Below, piece by piece: positions 55,043 to 63,904 of a stretch of DNA of 64,000 nt. The notes below the pieces were generated by a model. It made no database searches. It saw only the letters and a list, made by a program, of their open reading frames with translations, and was not told the origin of the DNA. Origin of the DNA: UBA10347 sp905182135 (GTDB taxonomy: Bacteria; Actinomycetota; Acidimicrobiia; Acidimicrobiales; UBA10347). The stretch is from the NCBI GenBank assembly GCA_963925805.1, contig CAWUSE010000001.1, positions 124,001 through 188,000 on the forward strand, in the 5' to 3' direction. The position numbers and the translations under genes are program-made. Position 1 is the stretch's first letter; each line of letters starts with the position of its first letter.

Positions 55043-56718
55043 TTGGCGACTTCGTTCAGGAAGTCAGCGTTCGTCCTAAAATTCCTGAGCCGGTCGAGCA
55101 GGAGGTCCAGCGATGCGACGGTCTTCGATGAACCTTCGTCTCCGACGGCGTCGAGGACTCGGCGCATCTTCGTCGTTGCACCCAGGCTTTTTGAGTCCAT
55201 CAACAACTCGTCGTGACGAGTTGAGCTAGCCGCTATGTCAACCGCAGGCCACATGCGTTTTTCAGCTGCGTCACGAGACAATCGCAGTTCCATGTTGCCG
55301 GTGCCCTTGAACTCTTCAAAGATCACTTCGTCCATGCGCGAGCCGGTTTCAACTAGTGCCGTCGCCAGAACGGTAAGCGAGCCGCCGCCTTCGATATTGC
55401 GCGCTGCACCGAAGAGGCGCTTGGCCGGGTACAAGGCACCAGCGTCTACGCCACCGGACATGGTGCGCCCACTGAAGCGACCACTCAAGTTGTAGGCCCT
55501 AGCTAGACGAGTGATGCCATCCATAATGATGCAGACATCGTCGCCGGATTCGACCATACGTCGAGCTCGCTCGGACACAAGTTCGGCAACCGCTATGTGT
55601 TCGTCGGTTGGGCGATCGAAGGTCGAGGCAACGACCTCACCGTTGGTGAGCCACCGCTTCATATCGGTGACTTCTTCTGGGCGTTCGTCGATGAGCAGCA
55701 CGATCAAGCGAACTTCTGGGTGATTTGTTTCGATCGAACGAACTATTTCTTTGATGACCGTCGTCTTGCCTGCCTTCGGAGGCGCAACAATCAGGCCACG
55801 TTGGCCCTTGCCAATAGGGGCAACAAGATCCACGATTCGTGCGGTCAAATTGGCTGGAGTCGTCGCCCGCTCGAGAACAAGTTGCTCTGTGGGGAAGATT
55901 GGCGTGAGGTCGTCGAAGTTGGGCCGGCCTCGGGCTTCTTCTGGTTCGCGTTCGTTGACGGCGTCAACGGTAATCAATGCTGGGTTCTTCTCGTTGCGAG
56001 CAGCAGGCCGGGAGGTCCCACGGATGCGATCACCTGACCGCAACCCGAAGTCGCGGACCATCTTGACCGGCACATAACAATCGTCGCTACTTGCAAGGCC
56101 GCCCTCGACGCGCAAGAACCCATATCCGTCACTACGCAGGTCCATGAAACCATCTACAGAGACGTGCTCACCGTCCCATCCCAATTCTTCGCGGTCACGA
56201 CCCCGCCGGCGGCGGCGACGCTTATTACCCTGATCGTCGTTCGAATCGCCACGGTCATTATTTGAATCGTTGCGGTCGCCGCGATCGCTATTCGAATCGC
56301 CACGGTTCTTAGAATCGGCACGGTCATTGTTTGAATCGTTGCGACTGTTCGAATCGTGACGGCCGCCGCGATCATTATTCAAATCGCCGCGATCGTTACG
56401 GACATTCTGTCGACCTTTGCTTGCCGTGCGCTGAGGCGCACCTCTGCTCGGCCCAGGAGTTTTCTCGCTCGCGTCATCGCGCTCATCACCATCGGCGCTT
56501 GCGTCGCCACGACTGCTGTTTGGGACTGTGTCCGGTGCGTCGTCGAACGCGAGTCGCACCGCAGAGTCATCAGTCGCATCGGTCTCGTTAGCGCCAACGA
56601 TCAGATCAATGATCTGTGCCTTACGCATACGAGATCCGACCTTGTTGCCCATCGCCTGAGCGATGACGGTCAGTTCGGCACGATCCTTGCCTTCAAGGGT
56701 GCTGCGATCGGAAGTCAC
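55033..56718 (-). CDS. rho: Transcription termination factor Rho, with Asn/Asp/Arg/Gly insert
   Basis: Hexameric RNA helicase, 561 residues. N-terminal Rho-N domain KDRAELTVIAQAMG; RNA-binding cold-shock-like DGYGFLRVEGGLASSDDCYV; Walker A APPKAGKTT; Walker B VRLIVLLIDERPEEVTDM; R-loop and C-terminal motor. Residues ~107-166 form a low-complexity run of NDRGD/NDSN-type units, then a KRRRRRRGR patch. The GTG at 56718 is chosen: AGGAG lies 6 nt upstream; the ATG 10 codons earlier has none. Followed by rpoB. Confidence 0.96.
   Translation of the reverse strand: MTSDRSTLEGKDRAELTVIAQAMGNKVGSRMRKAQIIDLIVGANETDATDDSAVRLAFDDAPDTVPNSSRGDASADGDERDDASEKTPGPSRGAPQRTASKGRQNVRNDRGDLNNDRGGRHDSNSRNDSNNDRADSKNRGDSNSDRGDRNDSNNDRGDSNDDQGNKRRRRRRGRDREELGWDGEHVSVDGFMDLRSDGYGFLRVEGGLASSDDCYVPVKMVRDFGLRSGDRIRGTSRPAARNEKNPALITVDAVNEREPEEARGRPNFDDLTPIFPTEQLVLERATTPANLTARIVDLVAPIGKGQRGLIVAPPKAGKTTVIKEIVRSIETNHPEVRLIVLLIDERPEEVTDMKRWLTNGEVVASTFDRPTDEHIAVAELVSERARRMVESGDDVCIIMDGITRLARAYNLSGRFSGRTMSGGVDAGALYPAKRLFGAARNIEGGGSLTVLATALVETGSRMDEVIFEEFKGTGNMELRLSRDAAEKRMWPAVDIAASSTRHDELLMDSKSLGATTKMRRVLDAVGDEGSSKTVASLDLLLDRLRNFRTNADFLNEVAKSK
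56221..56400 (-). repeat. Degenerate repeat coding for NDRGD/NDSN units in rho
   Basis: The DNA is built of imperfect 18- and 36-bp units with phrases like CACGGTCATT and GAATCGTTGCG recurring. It encodes a disordered, polar, near-neutral segment inside Rho. Confidence 0.7.
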
Positions 56719-56915
56719 GGGTAACTCCTGTGAGGTGTGTGATGCCACTCAATTCCGCTGCCCAAACTGGGGCTGGAATGAGGGGCCGGAAGACGGAACG
56801 AGGCCCGTGTGCGAAAGAACTTCAGTGGCTAACTACCTGAACAGAACGGTATCACTGGTGCTGATCCGTTCCTCATATTGGAACACGGATCGGGTGCTCG
56901 CCCAACGCCGGAGGG

Positions 56916-57521
56916 CTAGAGAGAGTCGATCCAGTATAGGAAATCGTCATATTCTTGGAACGAAGCAAGCTGCGGATTGTCCGCAATAATTTGGTCCGGC
57001 GCATGGAAGAGACTGCCAGCCTCGGCAGCGTTCAACATGGACAGGTCGTTGAACGAATCGCCACCAGCAGTCACATGGAAGTTCAAAGCTTGCATCGCCT
57101 CTACGGTGCGCCGCTTGTGATCAGGCGTGCGTAGCTCGTAGTTAACAATTCGGTCATTCTCGACGATCAGTCGGTGGCAGAAAATCGTTGGCAGTCCGAG
57201 ATGCGGCATCATGGCGCCTGCGTATTGCTCGAACGTGTCGCTCAGCAAAAGCACCTGATGGCGGCTACGCAGTGCATCAAGGAAGTCGACAGCCCCGTCA
57301 AGTGGCTTGATCTCGGCCAAAACCTCGGCGACCGTCGGCATCGTCAGATCGTGGTCGGCCAGAATCGCGAGCCGGTAGTTCATGAGGACGTTGTAATCCG
57401 GTTCGTCGCGGGTCGTCCGTCGCAACTCTTCGATACCGGTCAGTTCGGCCATCTCAATCCAGACCTCAGGCATGAGGACACCTTCGACATCAAGACAGGT
57501 AACTCGCTGCTGATCGGTCAC
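56916..57521 (-). CDS. thrH: ThrH: phosphoserine phosphatase / homoserine phosphotransferase
   Basis: HAD-fold protein, 201 residues, close to Pseudomonas ThrH, which removes phosphate from phosphoserine and can pass it to homoserine. Motif I is CLDVEGVLMPEVW with the D-x-E that marks ThrH; TTRDEPDYNVLM, SDTFEQYAG, AGGDSFNDLSML and LFHAPDQII follow. GTG start, 6 nt after TATCCT, so probably leaderless. It lies 77 bp after the GNAT gene of the hom-thrC operon; no thrB is in the window, so it may supply phosphohomoserine to ThrC. That role is inferred. Confidence 0.88.
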   Translation of the reverse strand: MTDQQRVTCLDVEGVLMPEVWIEMAELTGIEELRRTTRDEPDYNVLMNYRLAILADHDLTMPTVAEVLAEIKPLDGAVDFLDALRSRHQVLLLSDTFEQYAGAMMPHLGLPTIFCHRLIVENDRIVNYELRTPDHKRRTVEAMQALNFHVTAGGDSFNDLSMLNAAEAGSLFHAPDQIIADNPQLASFQEYDDFLYWIDSL

Positions 57522-57527
57522 AAGACG

Positions 57528-57533
57528 AGGATA
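57528..57533 (-). promoter_or_regulatory. Putative -10 box (TATCCT) of leaderless thrH
   Basis: TATCCT, six bases (CGTCTT), then GTG. TGTCGG 17 bp upstream is a weak -35. Confidence 0.45.
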
Positions 57534-57598
57534 ATGCGATCACACAAAAACCGACAGCCCCCTAAACCCACCTGGCAGTATTACTCAGTCGATCTTCG

Positions 57599-58030
57599 TC
57601 ACTCAGTCCGCAAACTGCGGGTGTAGTAGCGAATATCTTCGAGATAGTCCCAACCCATGTTCGACCAAAACGCTTGCGCACCGGTATTTGTCGCCCACAC
57701 TTCGAGCCGTAATTCGGTGATACCTCGAGCAGCGAAGCGGCGCTCGAGTTCAGTCATGATCTCACGGCCCAGCCCAGTCCCCTGCTGCCCAGGGTCAACC
57801 ACACACCGCTTCACCCGACCCCGATGACCGTCATAAGTGCCCATCACTGAGCCGACGATGCTGTCATCACGTTCGGCCAAGATGAACAGCTCGCCGTCGC
57901 AATCGAGTTTGGTCACTATTTCGTCGCGATCCATCTCGGGATTGTGCTCGACGCCGCCGCGACGCCAAAGCGCCAGAACAGCGTCGACATCATCGATGGT
58001 CACCTGCCGGAACTTGACCACACTGATCAT
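57599..58030 (-). CDS. GNAT acetyltransferase, YpeA-like
   Basis: 143 residues. The acetyl-CoA loop DPGQQGTGLGREIM (near residue 80) is intact. VMGTYDGHRGRVKRCVV, with YDGHRG, matches the YpeA group. FWSNMGWDYLED is motif B. Substrate unknown. The ATG directly follows the thrC stop (TAGATG), so it is translated with hom-thrC. Confidence 0.85.
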   Translation of the reverse strand: MISVVKFRQVTIDDVDAVLALWRRGGVEHNPEMDRDEIVTKLDCDGELFILAERDDSIVGSVMGTYDGHRGRVKRCVVDPGQQGTGLGREIMTELERRFAARGITELRLEVWATNTGAQAFWSNMGWDYLEDIRYYTRSLRTE

Positions 58031-59422
58031 CTACCGGTGCGCCCGAACAAAAGCTTGGACGGTCGCCAATTCGTTCGGCAGCACGTGGAAGCGCTCGTCA
58101 CGTTCAAACAAGTCTCCGACTCGACTCGGGAGTTCCGGTCGCTGACCGCTCCCCTTCTCGACGGCATCGGGAAACTTCGCTGGATGCGCTGTTGCCAGAC
58201 ACACCATTGGTGAACCAGTAGCGGACAGCGAGCGCGCCGCACTTAGCCCTACGGCGCTGTGTGGGTCGAGCAGCATGCCGTGTGTCTCATACACCTGCGC
58301 AATCGTCTCGACTACGCCGCCCGGCGCATCGTCGTCAACCCTCACACCGCTCCACAATTCGGCGAGCAACTGTCGGTGCGGATCGTCCAGCGTCAAAGAA
58401 CCAGTAGTGCGGAACTCGGCCATGGCCTCGGCGATGTACTGGCCGTCACGGCCATGAGTCTCAAAGAGCAGGCGTTCCAAATTGCTCGAAATCTGGATAT
58501 CCATGCTTGGCGACAGCGTTGGCACAACCTCCAAAATTTCCATCGTGCCCGTGTTAAAAAGTCGAGCCAGGATGTCATTAGTATTGCTTGCCACGTAGAA
58601 ACGATCGATCGAAAGCCCCATGCTGCGGGCCGCCCAGCCTGCGAACACATTGCCGAAGTTTCCGGTTGGCACCGTGAACGAAACCGGTGTGGATACCGAC
58701 GCGACTCGTGACGAGGCCACTACGTAGTAGACGATTTGGGCCATGACCCGTGCCCAGTTGATCGAGTTCACTGCGCCTAGGCGCACCTCGTCGCGAAACG
58801 TCGCGTCAGCGAACATGGCCTTGACCAAATCCTGGCAGTCATCGAAGGTTCCTTCGATCGCGACATTATGCACGTTTGTCGAATCGACCGTGGTCATCTG
58901 GCGTCGCTGAACGTCGCTGACCCGACCATGTGGATGAAGAATGAAGATGTCCATGGCGTCACGGTCTCGGCATGCCTCGATTGCGGCAGAGCCGGTGTCG
59001 CCCGAAGTCGCCCCCACAATCGTGATGCGTTCGTTGCGACGACTCAGCTCATAGTCGAACAGTCGCCCAACGAGCTGCAGAGCCACGTCCTTGAACGCCA
59101 ACGTCGGTCCGTGGAACAACTCCAGTAGCCAGACGTTCGGATCAAGCTCAACGAGTTCGACCACATTGTCGGTCTCGAAGGTGCCATACGTCTCGCTGAC
59201 GATGGTCTCGAAGTCGTCGCGAGCAATCACGCCATCGACGAACGGCCACATGACATCGACGGCCGTGTTCACATAGGTGTCGGTGCGCGCCGTTGCTACC
59301 GACTGAGGCCAGCTCTCTGGCAAGTACAAGCCGCCATCGTTTGCAAGACCTGTGAGCAGCACGTCACCAAAGTCGAGTGCGGGGGCAGCGCCCCGGGTAC
59401 TGATGAACTTCATGGCGCTCAT
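58031..59422 (-). CDS. thrC: Threonine synthase
   Basis: PLP enzyme converting O-phosphohomoserine to threonine, 463 residues, the long E. coli-type form. N-terminal STRGAAPALDFGDVLLTGLA, PLP lysine in HGPTLAFKDVALQL, phosphate-binding GATSGDTGSAA, and VPTGNFGNVFAG. The start overlaps the hom stop by 4 bp; an ATG three codons later is possible. Confidence 0.96.
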   Translation of the reverse strand: MSAMKFISTRGAAPALDFGDVLLTGLANDGGLYLPESWPQSVATARTDTYVNTAVDVMWPFVDGVIARDDFETIVSETYGTFETDNVVELVELDPNVWLLELFHGPTLAFKDVALQLVGRLFDYELSRRNERITIVGATSGDTGSAAIEACRDRDAMDIFILHPHGRVSDVQRRQMTTVDSTNVHNVAIEGTFDDCQDLVKAMFADATFRDEVRLGAVNSINWARVMAQIVYYVVASSRVASVSTPVSFTVPTGNFGNVFAGWAARSMGLSIDRFYVASNTNDILARLFNTGTMEILEVVPTLSPSMDIQISSNLERLLFETHGRDGQYIAEAMAEFRTTGSLTLDDPHRQLLAELWSGVRVDDDAPGGVVETIAQVYETHGMLLDPHSAVGLSAARSLSATGSPMVCLATAHPAKFPDAVEKGSGQRPELPSRVGDLFERDERFHVLPNELATVQAFVRAHR

Positions 59423-60711
59423 GGGCCGATAACCCGATACAAAGCACCGACACGGTTCACGCTCGGCAACGAGGTCAATTTTTCGATCGTGGCAGCGATG
59501 TCTGCTTCGGAAGCCTGGTGAGTGATAAACGCCAGGCTCGCCTCGGTCCCAGTGCCTTCTTGTTCCATCGACCGAATCGATACACCATTTGCACCGAACA
59601 CGCCGGCGACTTCGGCCAGGACACCAGGGCTGTCATCGACAGCAAGATCGAGATAGAAGGCAGACGTGGCGGCCTCAGGGGGACGCACATGTGCGTCAGC
59701 CAAGGCGGGCAGTCGTCGCACGGTGCCTTGTGCAATTCCACTCGCAGCCTCGATGACATCGCCCAGCACAGCCGACGCCGTTGGCCGCCCGCCTGCACCA
59801 CGGCCGTACAACATGAGTTCATCGAGCGCACCACCCTCGATGAACACAGCGTTGAAGCTGCCGCGCACCGTCGCCAAAGGGTGGTCGAAAGGCACCATGG
59901 TCGGGTTCACCCGAGCCGAGATCTCGTACGGCGCTTCGGTCCCGACCCGCTCGACGACGGCAAGCAACTTGATCACATAGCCCAGCCTGCTGGCATTGGC
60001 TATGTCTGCTGCAGTGACGCCGCTGATTCCTTCGACCGGGACATCATCGGCGGTGATACTCACGCCGAATGCAACTGTGGCAATGATCGCAGCCTTGGCT
60101 TGTGCGTCGTGGCCCTCGACATCGGCCGTCGGGTCTGCCTCGGCGTAACCCAAGCGTTGGGCCTCGGCCAGAATTTCGGCATAGTTGGCACCGTCTTCGG
60201 TCATGGCGGACAACATGTAGTTGGTGGTGCCGTTGACGATGCCCATGATCCGAGTGATCGGCTCGCCTCGCAGTGACTTCTGCAACGTGCGCATGAGCGG
60301 AATCGCACCTGCGACCGAAGCTTCGAAAAGAAGCTCGGCGCTGTTCTCTGCGGCAAGGTCGAATAGCTCGCGGCCGTGAGCGGCAAGCAGCGCCTTGTTG
60401 CCTGTCACTACGGACTTTCCTGCGCGTAGTGCCTGACCGATCCAATCGCGGGCCAGGTCTACCGCACCGACCAACTCGACGACCAGATCAACATCATCGG
60501 CTTGGATCACTTCGCTTGCCTGATCGGTCAACACCGCATCTCCGATGCCAGGGCGGGGCTTCGTCAAATCGTTGACTGCGACTCGAGTCACCGTCAGGTC
60601 AATGCCGGTCAGCGCTGCAATATCGGTTCGCTGCTCGGTGATCAGTTCGACTAGGGAACCACCTACGGTTCCAAAGCCAAGAAGCCCAATACGCACCGAC
60701 TGCATTCCCAT
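59419..60711 (-). CDS. hom: Homoserine dehydrogenase
   Basis: Reduces aspartate semialdehyde to homoserine, 430 residues. N-terminal Rossmann GLLGFGTVGGSL, the catalytic stretch NGTTNYMLSAM, DPTADVEGHDAQAK, and a C-terminal ACT domain (DDSPGVLAEVAGVFGANGVS) that usually gives threonine feedback. Start ATG lies 7 nt after TAGCCT; an ATG two codons downstream with GGATGGGA before it is the alternative. First of hom-thrC-GNAT. Confidence 0.96.
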   Translation of the reverse strand: MGMQSVRIGLLGFGTVGGSLVELITEQRTDIAALTGIDLTVTRVAVNDLTKPRPGIGDAVLTDQASEVIQADDVDLVVELVGAVDLARDWIGQALRAGKSVVTGNKALLAAHGRELFDLAAENSAELLFEASVAGAIPLMRTLQKSLRGEPITRIMGIVNGTTNYMLSAMTEDGANYAEILAEAQRLGYAEADPTADVEGHDAQAKAAIIATVAFGVSITADDVPVEGISGVTAADIANASRLGYVIKLLAVVERVGTEAPYEISARVNPTMVPFDHPLATVRGSFNAVFIEGGALDELMLYGRGAGGRPTASAVLGDVIEAASGIAQGTVRRLPALADAHVRPPEAATSAFYLDLAVDDSPGVLAEVAGVFGANGVSIRSMEQEGTGTEASLAFITHQASEADIAATIEKLTSLPSVNRVGALYRVIGP

Positions 60712-60718
60712 CCACAGC

Positions 60719-60724
60719 AGGCTA
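60719..60724 (-). promoter_or_regulatory. Putative -10 box (TAGCCT) of leaderless hom
   Basis: TAGCCT, seven bases (GCTGTGG), then ATG. One base further than in the N6 cases. Confidence 0.4.
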
Positions 60725-60823
60725 GCGACTGAGTCACCGCGTGATCCCCGAGTTCCTGACGCAATTGAGAGCGTCGCGCACCCTGTCGATGAATTCAGCT
60801 CTTCATTCGCGCTGGTATGGCGA

Positions 60824-62113
60824 CTAGACGACGTCGAGGCGGGTCAGATCATCAAGTTCTTCGCGACGCACAACCAAGCGGGCACGGCCGTCGCTGACGA
60901 AAACCACTGCGGGACGGGTGACCTTGTTGTAGTTCGAGGCCAGAGAGTGGCCATAGGCGCCAGTGACCGGTGTGACGAGCAAATCTCCAACGGCGAGATC
61001 AGCTGGCACGTTGGCCTCGCGAATAATAATGTCACCGGACTCACAGTGTTTCCCGACTAGACGGACCTGATCGGGTCGATCGGCATCGGCCCGATCGGGA
61101 ATAAAGGTCTCGTAGCCACTGCCGTACAGCACTGGTCGAGGGTTGTCGCTCATGCCACCATCGACAGCTACGTAGGTGCGAATACCCTCGAGTTCTTTCA
61201 CCGTGCCGACCCGGTAGACAGTCATACCTGCCGTCCCCACAATCGAGCGGCCAGGCTCCGCCAGCACATGCGCTGTGATACCAGCATCGCCGGTCGCCTC
61301 AAGCACCGACCGACCCCATTGTGAAATCGTTGGGGCTTCCTCGCTGCCGACATAGGCAACGCCGAGTCCGCCGCCAACCGAGAGCTCAGGAAGCTGGTAG
61401 CGCTGAGAAATTTCGGCCAACACCGCGGCCGACTGGCGCATTGAGTCAATGCGAAAGACCTGGGATCCGATGTGGGCGTGGATCCCGAGCAGATCAATAG
61501 CTGGTGATGCGGTCGCCTGTTCGATAGCACGGTCTGCCAGGCCGGTCGAGACGGTGAAACCAAATTTCGAATCGTCTTGGCCGGTCGCAATAAACTCATG
61601 GGTGTGTGCTTCCACACCAGGCGTGATCCGGATCAGAGCGCTGGCGATTAGGCCTGTCTCGGCATAGATTGCCTCGATTCGGGCGATCTCGTCGAAGCTG
61701 TCGATGACGATGCGGCCGACGCCGGCCTGCATCGCAGCCAGCAGTTCGGCGCTGCACTTGTTATTGCCGTGAAACACGCAGTCGCTAGCGGGCACACCGG
61801 CCGTCTTCGCTACGTGGAGTTCGCCCAGCGTTGCGACATCAAGGTGCATGCCTTCTTCATGAGCGAGTTTGGCCATGGCCACGCACAGGAATGCCTTGGT
61901 CGCATAGGCGACGCCGGAGCCAAACACTTCAACGGCCTCGCGACATCGATCGCGCAGATGGTCCTCGTCATAGATGAACAGCGGCGTGCCAAACTCGGCG
62001 GCAAGTTCCGCAATATCGACGCCGCCGACGCTCATCCGCCCTTCGGCCGATACCGCTGCGTTGTCGGGAAGCAGGTGCTGAGGGATAGGTCCGATTGCTA
62101 GATGAGACATCAT
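60824..62113 (-). CDS. lysA: Diaminopimelate decarboxylase
   Basis: Last step of lysine synthesis; PLP enzyme, 429 residues. PLP lysine in YATKAFLCVAMAKL (Lys73), HIGSQ, GGGLGVAY, EPGRSIVG, and the substrate Cys in HCESGDII are present. The ATG at 62113 shares a base with the argS stop (TGATG) and has AAGGA upstream; the frame is open 58 codons further inside argS without similarity. Confidence 0.96.
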   Translation of the reverse strand: MMSHLAIGPIPQHLLPDNAAVSAEGRMSVGGVDIAELAAEFGTPLFIYDEDHLRDRCREAVEVFGSGVAYATKAFLCVAMAKLAHEEGMHLDVATLGELHVAKTAGVPASDCVFHGNNKCSAELLAAMQAGVGRIVIDSFDEIARIEAIYAETGLIASALIRITPGVEAHTHEFIATGQDDSKFGFTVSTGLADRAIEQATASPAIDLLGIHAHIGSQVFRIDSMRQSAAVLAEISQRYQLPELSVGGGLGVAYVGSEEAPTISQWGRSVLEATGDAGITAHVLAEPGRSIVGTAGMTVYRVGTVKELEGIRTYVAVDGGMSDNPRPVLYGSGYETFIPDRADADRPDQVRLVGKHCESGDIIIREANVPADLAVGDLLVTPVTGAYGHSLASNYNKVTRPAVVFVSDGRARLVVRREELDDLTRLDVV

Positions 62114-63720
62114 CACATTTCCTTGGGGGCAGAGACGCCTACGAGGTCCAGGCCGGTGGTCAGTCCAATACGTGCCGCCTCGATAAGCCACAACCGGGCC
62201 TGAGTCAGCTCGGGGCTTACACCTTCGCCCACGACGTAACAGTCGTGGTAAAAGCCATGGAAAGCCGCCGCCATTTCGCGCAACCAAGTGGTGATCTTGT
62301 GGGGAGCTCGTTCCCGAGCGGCACTACCGACGACTTCGTCAAAGGTACTCAAAACTCGTAATATCTCGAGCTCGCGCCTGTCTATGAGCAAACTCAAATC
62401 GGCTTCGAAAAGTGGGGCACGGGCGCGACCTTCTGACTCGGCGTTATTGGCCAGCTGGTTGATCCGAGCCGTTGCGTACTGCACGTAGTGCACGGGGTTG
62501 TCCATGCTTTTCTTTGCAAGCGCTCGCAGGTCGACCTTCTGTTTGGTATCCATTGACTGAGTTAAGAAGGTGTACCTCGCTGCATCGGGGCCCACCTCGT
62601 CGACCACTTCGTCGAGCGAGACCATGTCGCCCAGACGACCAGACATCTGGAGCTCGACTCCATCGCGTTCAAGCGACACGAGTTGGGTGACAATGACTTC
62701 GAGAGCGTTGGGATCATTGCCGAGAAACTCCATCGCAGCCTTCATCCGCGGGATGTAGCCGTGATGGTCCGCGCCCCAAACATTGATTAGCTGATCGGAG
62801 CGGCTGAACTTGTCTCGGTGATAGGCGATGTCGGGTGTGAGATAGGTGAAGTCACCATTGGCCTTGATGAGAACCCGATCCTTGTCATCACCAGCCTCGG
62901 TCGTCTTGAGCCAGGTCGCTCCGTCGGCCTCAAACACCATGCCGCTTGCCCTCAGCTCGTTGAGCGCATCGGGCACGCTGCCGTCGGCGACAAGTGACCG
63001 CTCCGAGAACCACACCTGGTGGTTCACGTTGATCTTGGCGAGTGTGTCCTTGTGGCTCTGCAATGCTCGGGCATATCCCCATTCGAGCGGGTCGGCATCG
63101 TCAGGCATCTCGGCAGCCCACTCGATCAGGTACTGACCGTGGTAGCCGTTCTCTGGCACCTCGCCGCCGCGTTTGCGCGCCGCTAGCGAGTCGGCAAACA
63201 AAGTCATTTGTACGCCCCGGTCGTTTAAGTAAAACTCGGACGTGACTTGATACCCAACAGCTGCCAGCAAGCGAGCGACCGAATCGCCGTACACCGCCCC
63301 TCGGGCATGGCCAGCATGCAATGGCTTGTTCGGATTCGCACTCACGAACTCGACGTTCACGTGTGTACCTGCACCGAAATCATGGCGGCCGAAGTTCTCG
63401 ACACCGGCCTCAACCACATGAACAAGTTCATCGAATAGCCACGTATCGAAGAGTCGGAAGTTCACGAACCCGGGGCCAGCGATCTCGACTGCTTCGACAT
63501 GAGACGGCAAGTTGGCGTTCAAGAGATCGGTCATCTCGGCCGCAAATGCTCGCGGGTTTGAGCGGTCCGCTAGCTTCCAATTAGCCAAGGCGGCGTTGGA
63601 TGACCAGTCACCGTGCTCGCGATGGGCTGGGCGCTCGAGCCCAATAGAGCCGGCGTCAACCTCGAGACCAAGGGCGCTGAGCGTGCCAGCGAGCGCATTG
63701 GTCAACCGCTCACGAATCAT
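62113..63720 (-). CDS. argS: Arginyl-tRNA synthetase
   Basis: 535 residues. N-terminal ADD-1-like domain, then the HIGH-type motif NPNKPLHAGHARGAVYGD near residue 133, and the DALR-type anticodon helices at the C-terminus (NPVHYVQYATARINQLAN). The KMSKS loop is degenerate (LQMSGRLGDMVSL), as in many ArgRS. ATG lies 7 nt after TACGCT, with no Shine-Dalgarno. Operon with lysA, the argS-lysA pairing common in actinobacteria. Confidence 0.96.
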   Translation of the reverse strand: MIRERLTNALAGTLSALGLEVDAGSIGLERPAHREHGDWSSNAALANWKLADRSNPRAFAAEMTDLLNANLPSHVEAVEIAGPGFVNFRLFDTWLFDELVHVVEAGVENFGRHDFGAGTHVNVEFVSANPNKPLHAGHARGAVYGDSVARLLAAVGYQVTSEFYLNDRGVQMTLFADSLAARKRGGEVPENGYHGQYLIEWAAEMPDDADPLEWGYARALQSHKDTLAKINVNHQVWFSERSLVADGSVPDALNELRASGMVFEADGATWLKTTEAGDDKDRVLIKANGDFTYLTPDIAYHRDKFSRSDQLINVWGADHHGYIPRMKAAMEFLGNDPNALEVIVTQLVSLERDGVELQMSGRLGDMVSLDEVVDEVGPDAARYTFLTQSMDTKQKVDLRALAKKSMDNPVHYVQYATARINQLANNAESEGRARAPLFEADLSLLIDRRELEILRVLSTFDEVVGSAARERAPHKITTWLREMAAAFHGFYHDCYVVGEGVSPELTQARLWLIEAARIGLTTGLDLVGVSAPKEM

Positions 63721-63727
63721 GCCAGGA

Positions 63728-63733
63728 AGCGTA
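63728..63733 (-). promoter_or_regulatory. Putative -10 box (TACGCT) of leaderless argS
   Basis: TACGCT, seven bases (TCCTGGC), then ATG. No Shine-Dalgarno. Confidence 0.4.
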
Positions 63734-63904
63734 TTCGAGGTAGTCCGGATTCGTCGCGTTAGTGAGCGCAGCGAACAGCACGCTCCTCATCTTGTCCAAG
63801 CTGAGCACATTCGAGCTGAATGCATCCGAGCTTCTGGGGACTTGTTGCAACCCCAGCAGTCCAGCGTTTACGCCTTGTGAAGGGCCTAGTAGTCGAATTG
63901 GGCG

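Noticed and set aside
62110..62287. Upstream extension of lysA into argS
   Set aside because: The extra 58 codons lie inside argS in another frame and have no similarity; the TGATG overlap start fits.
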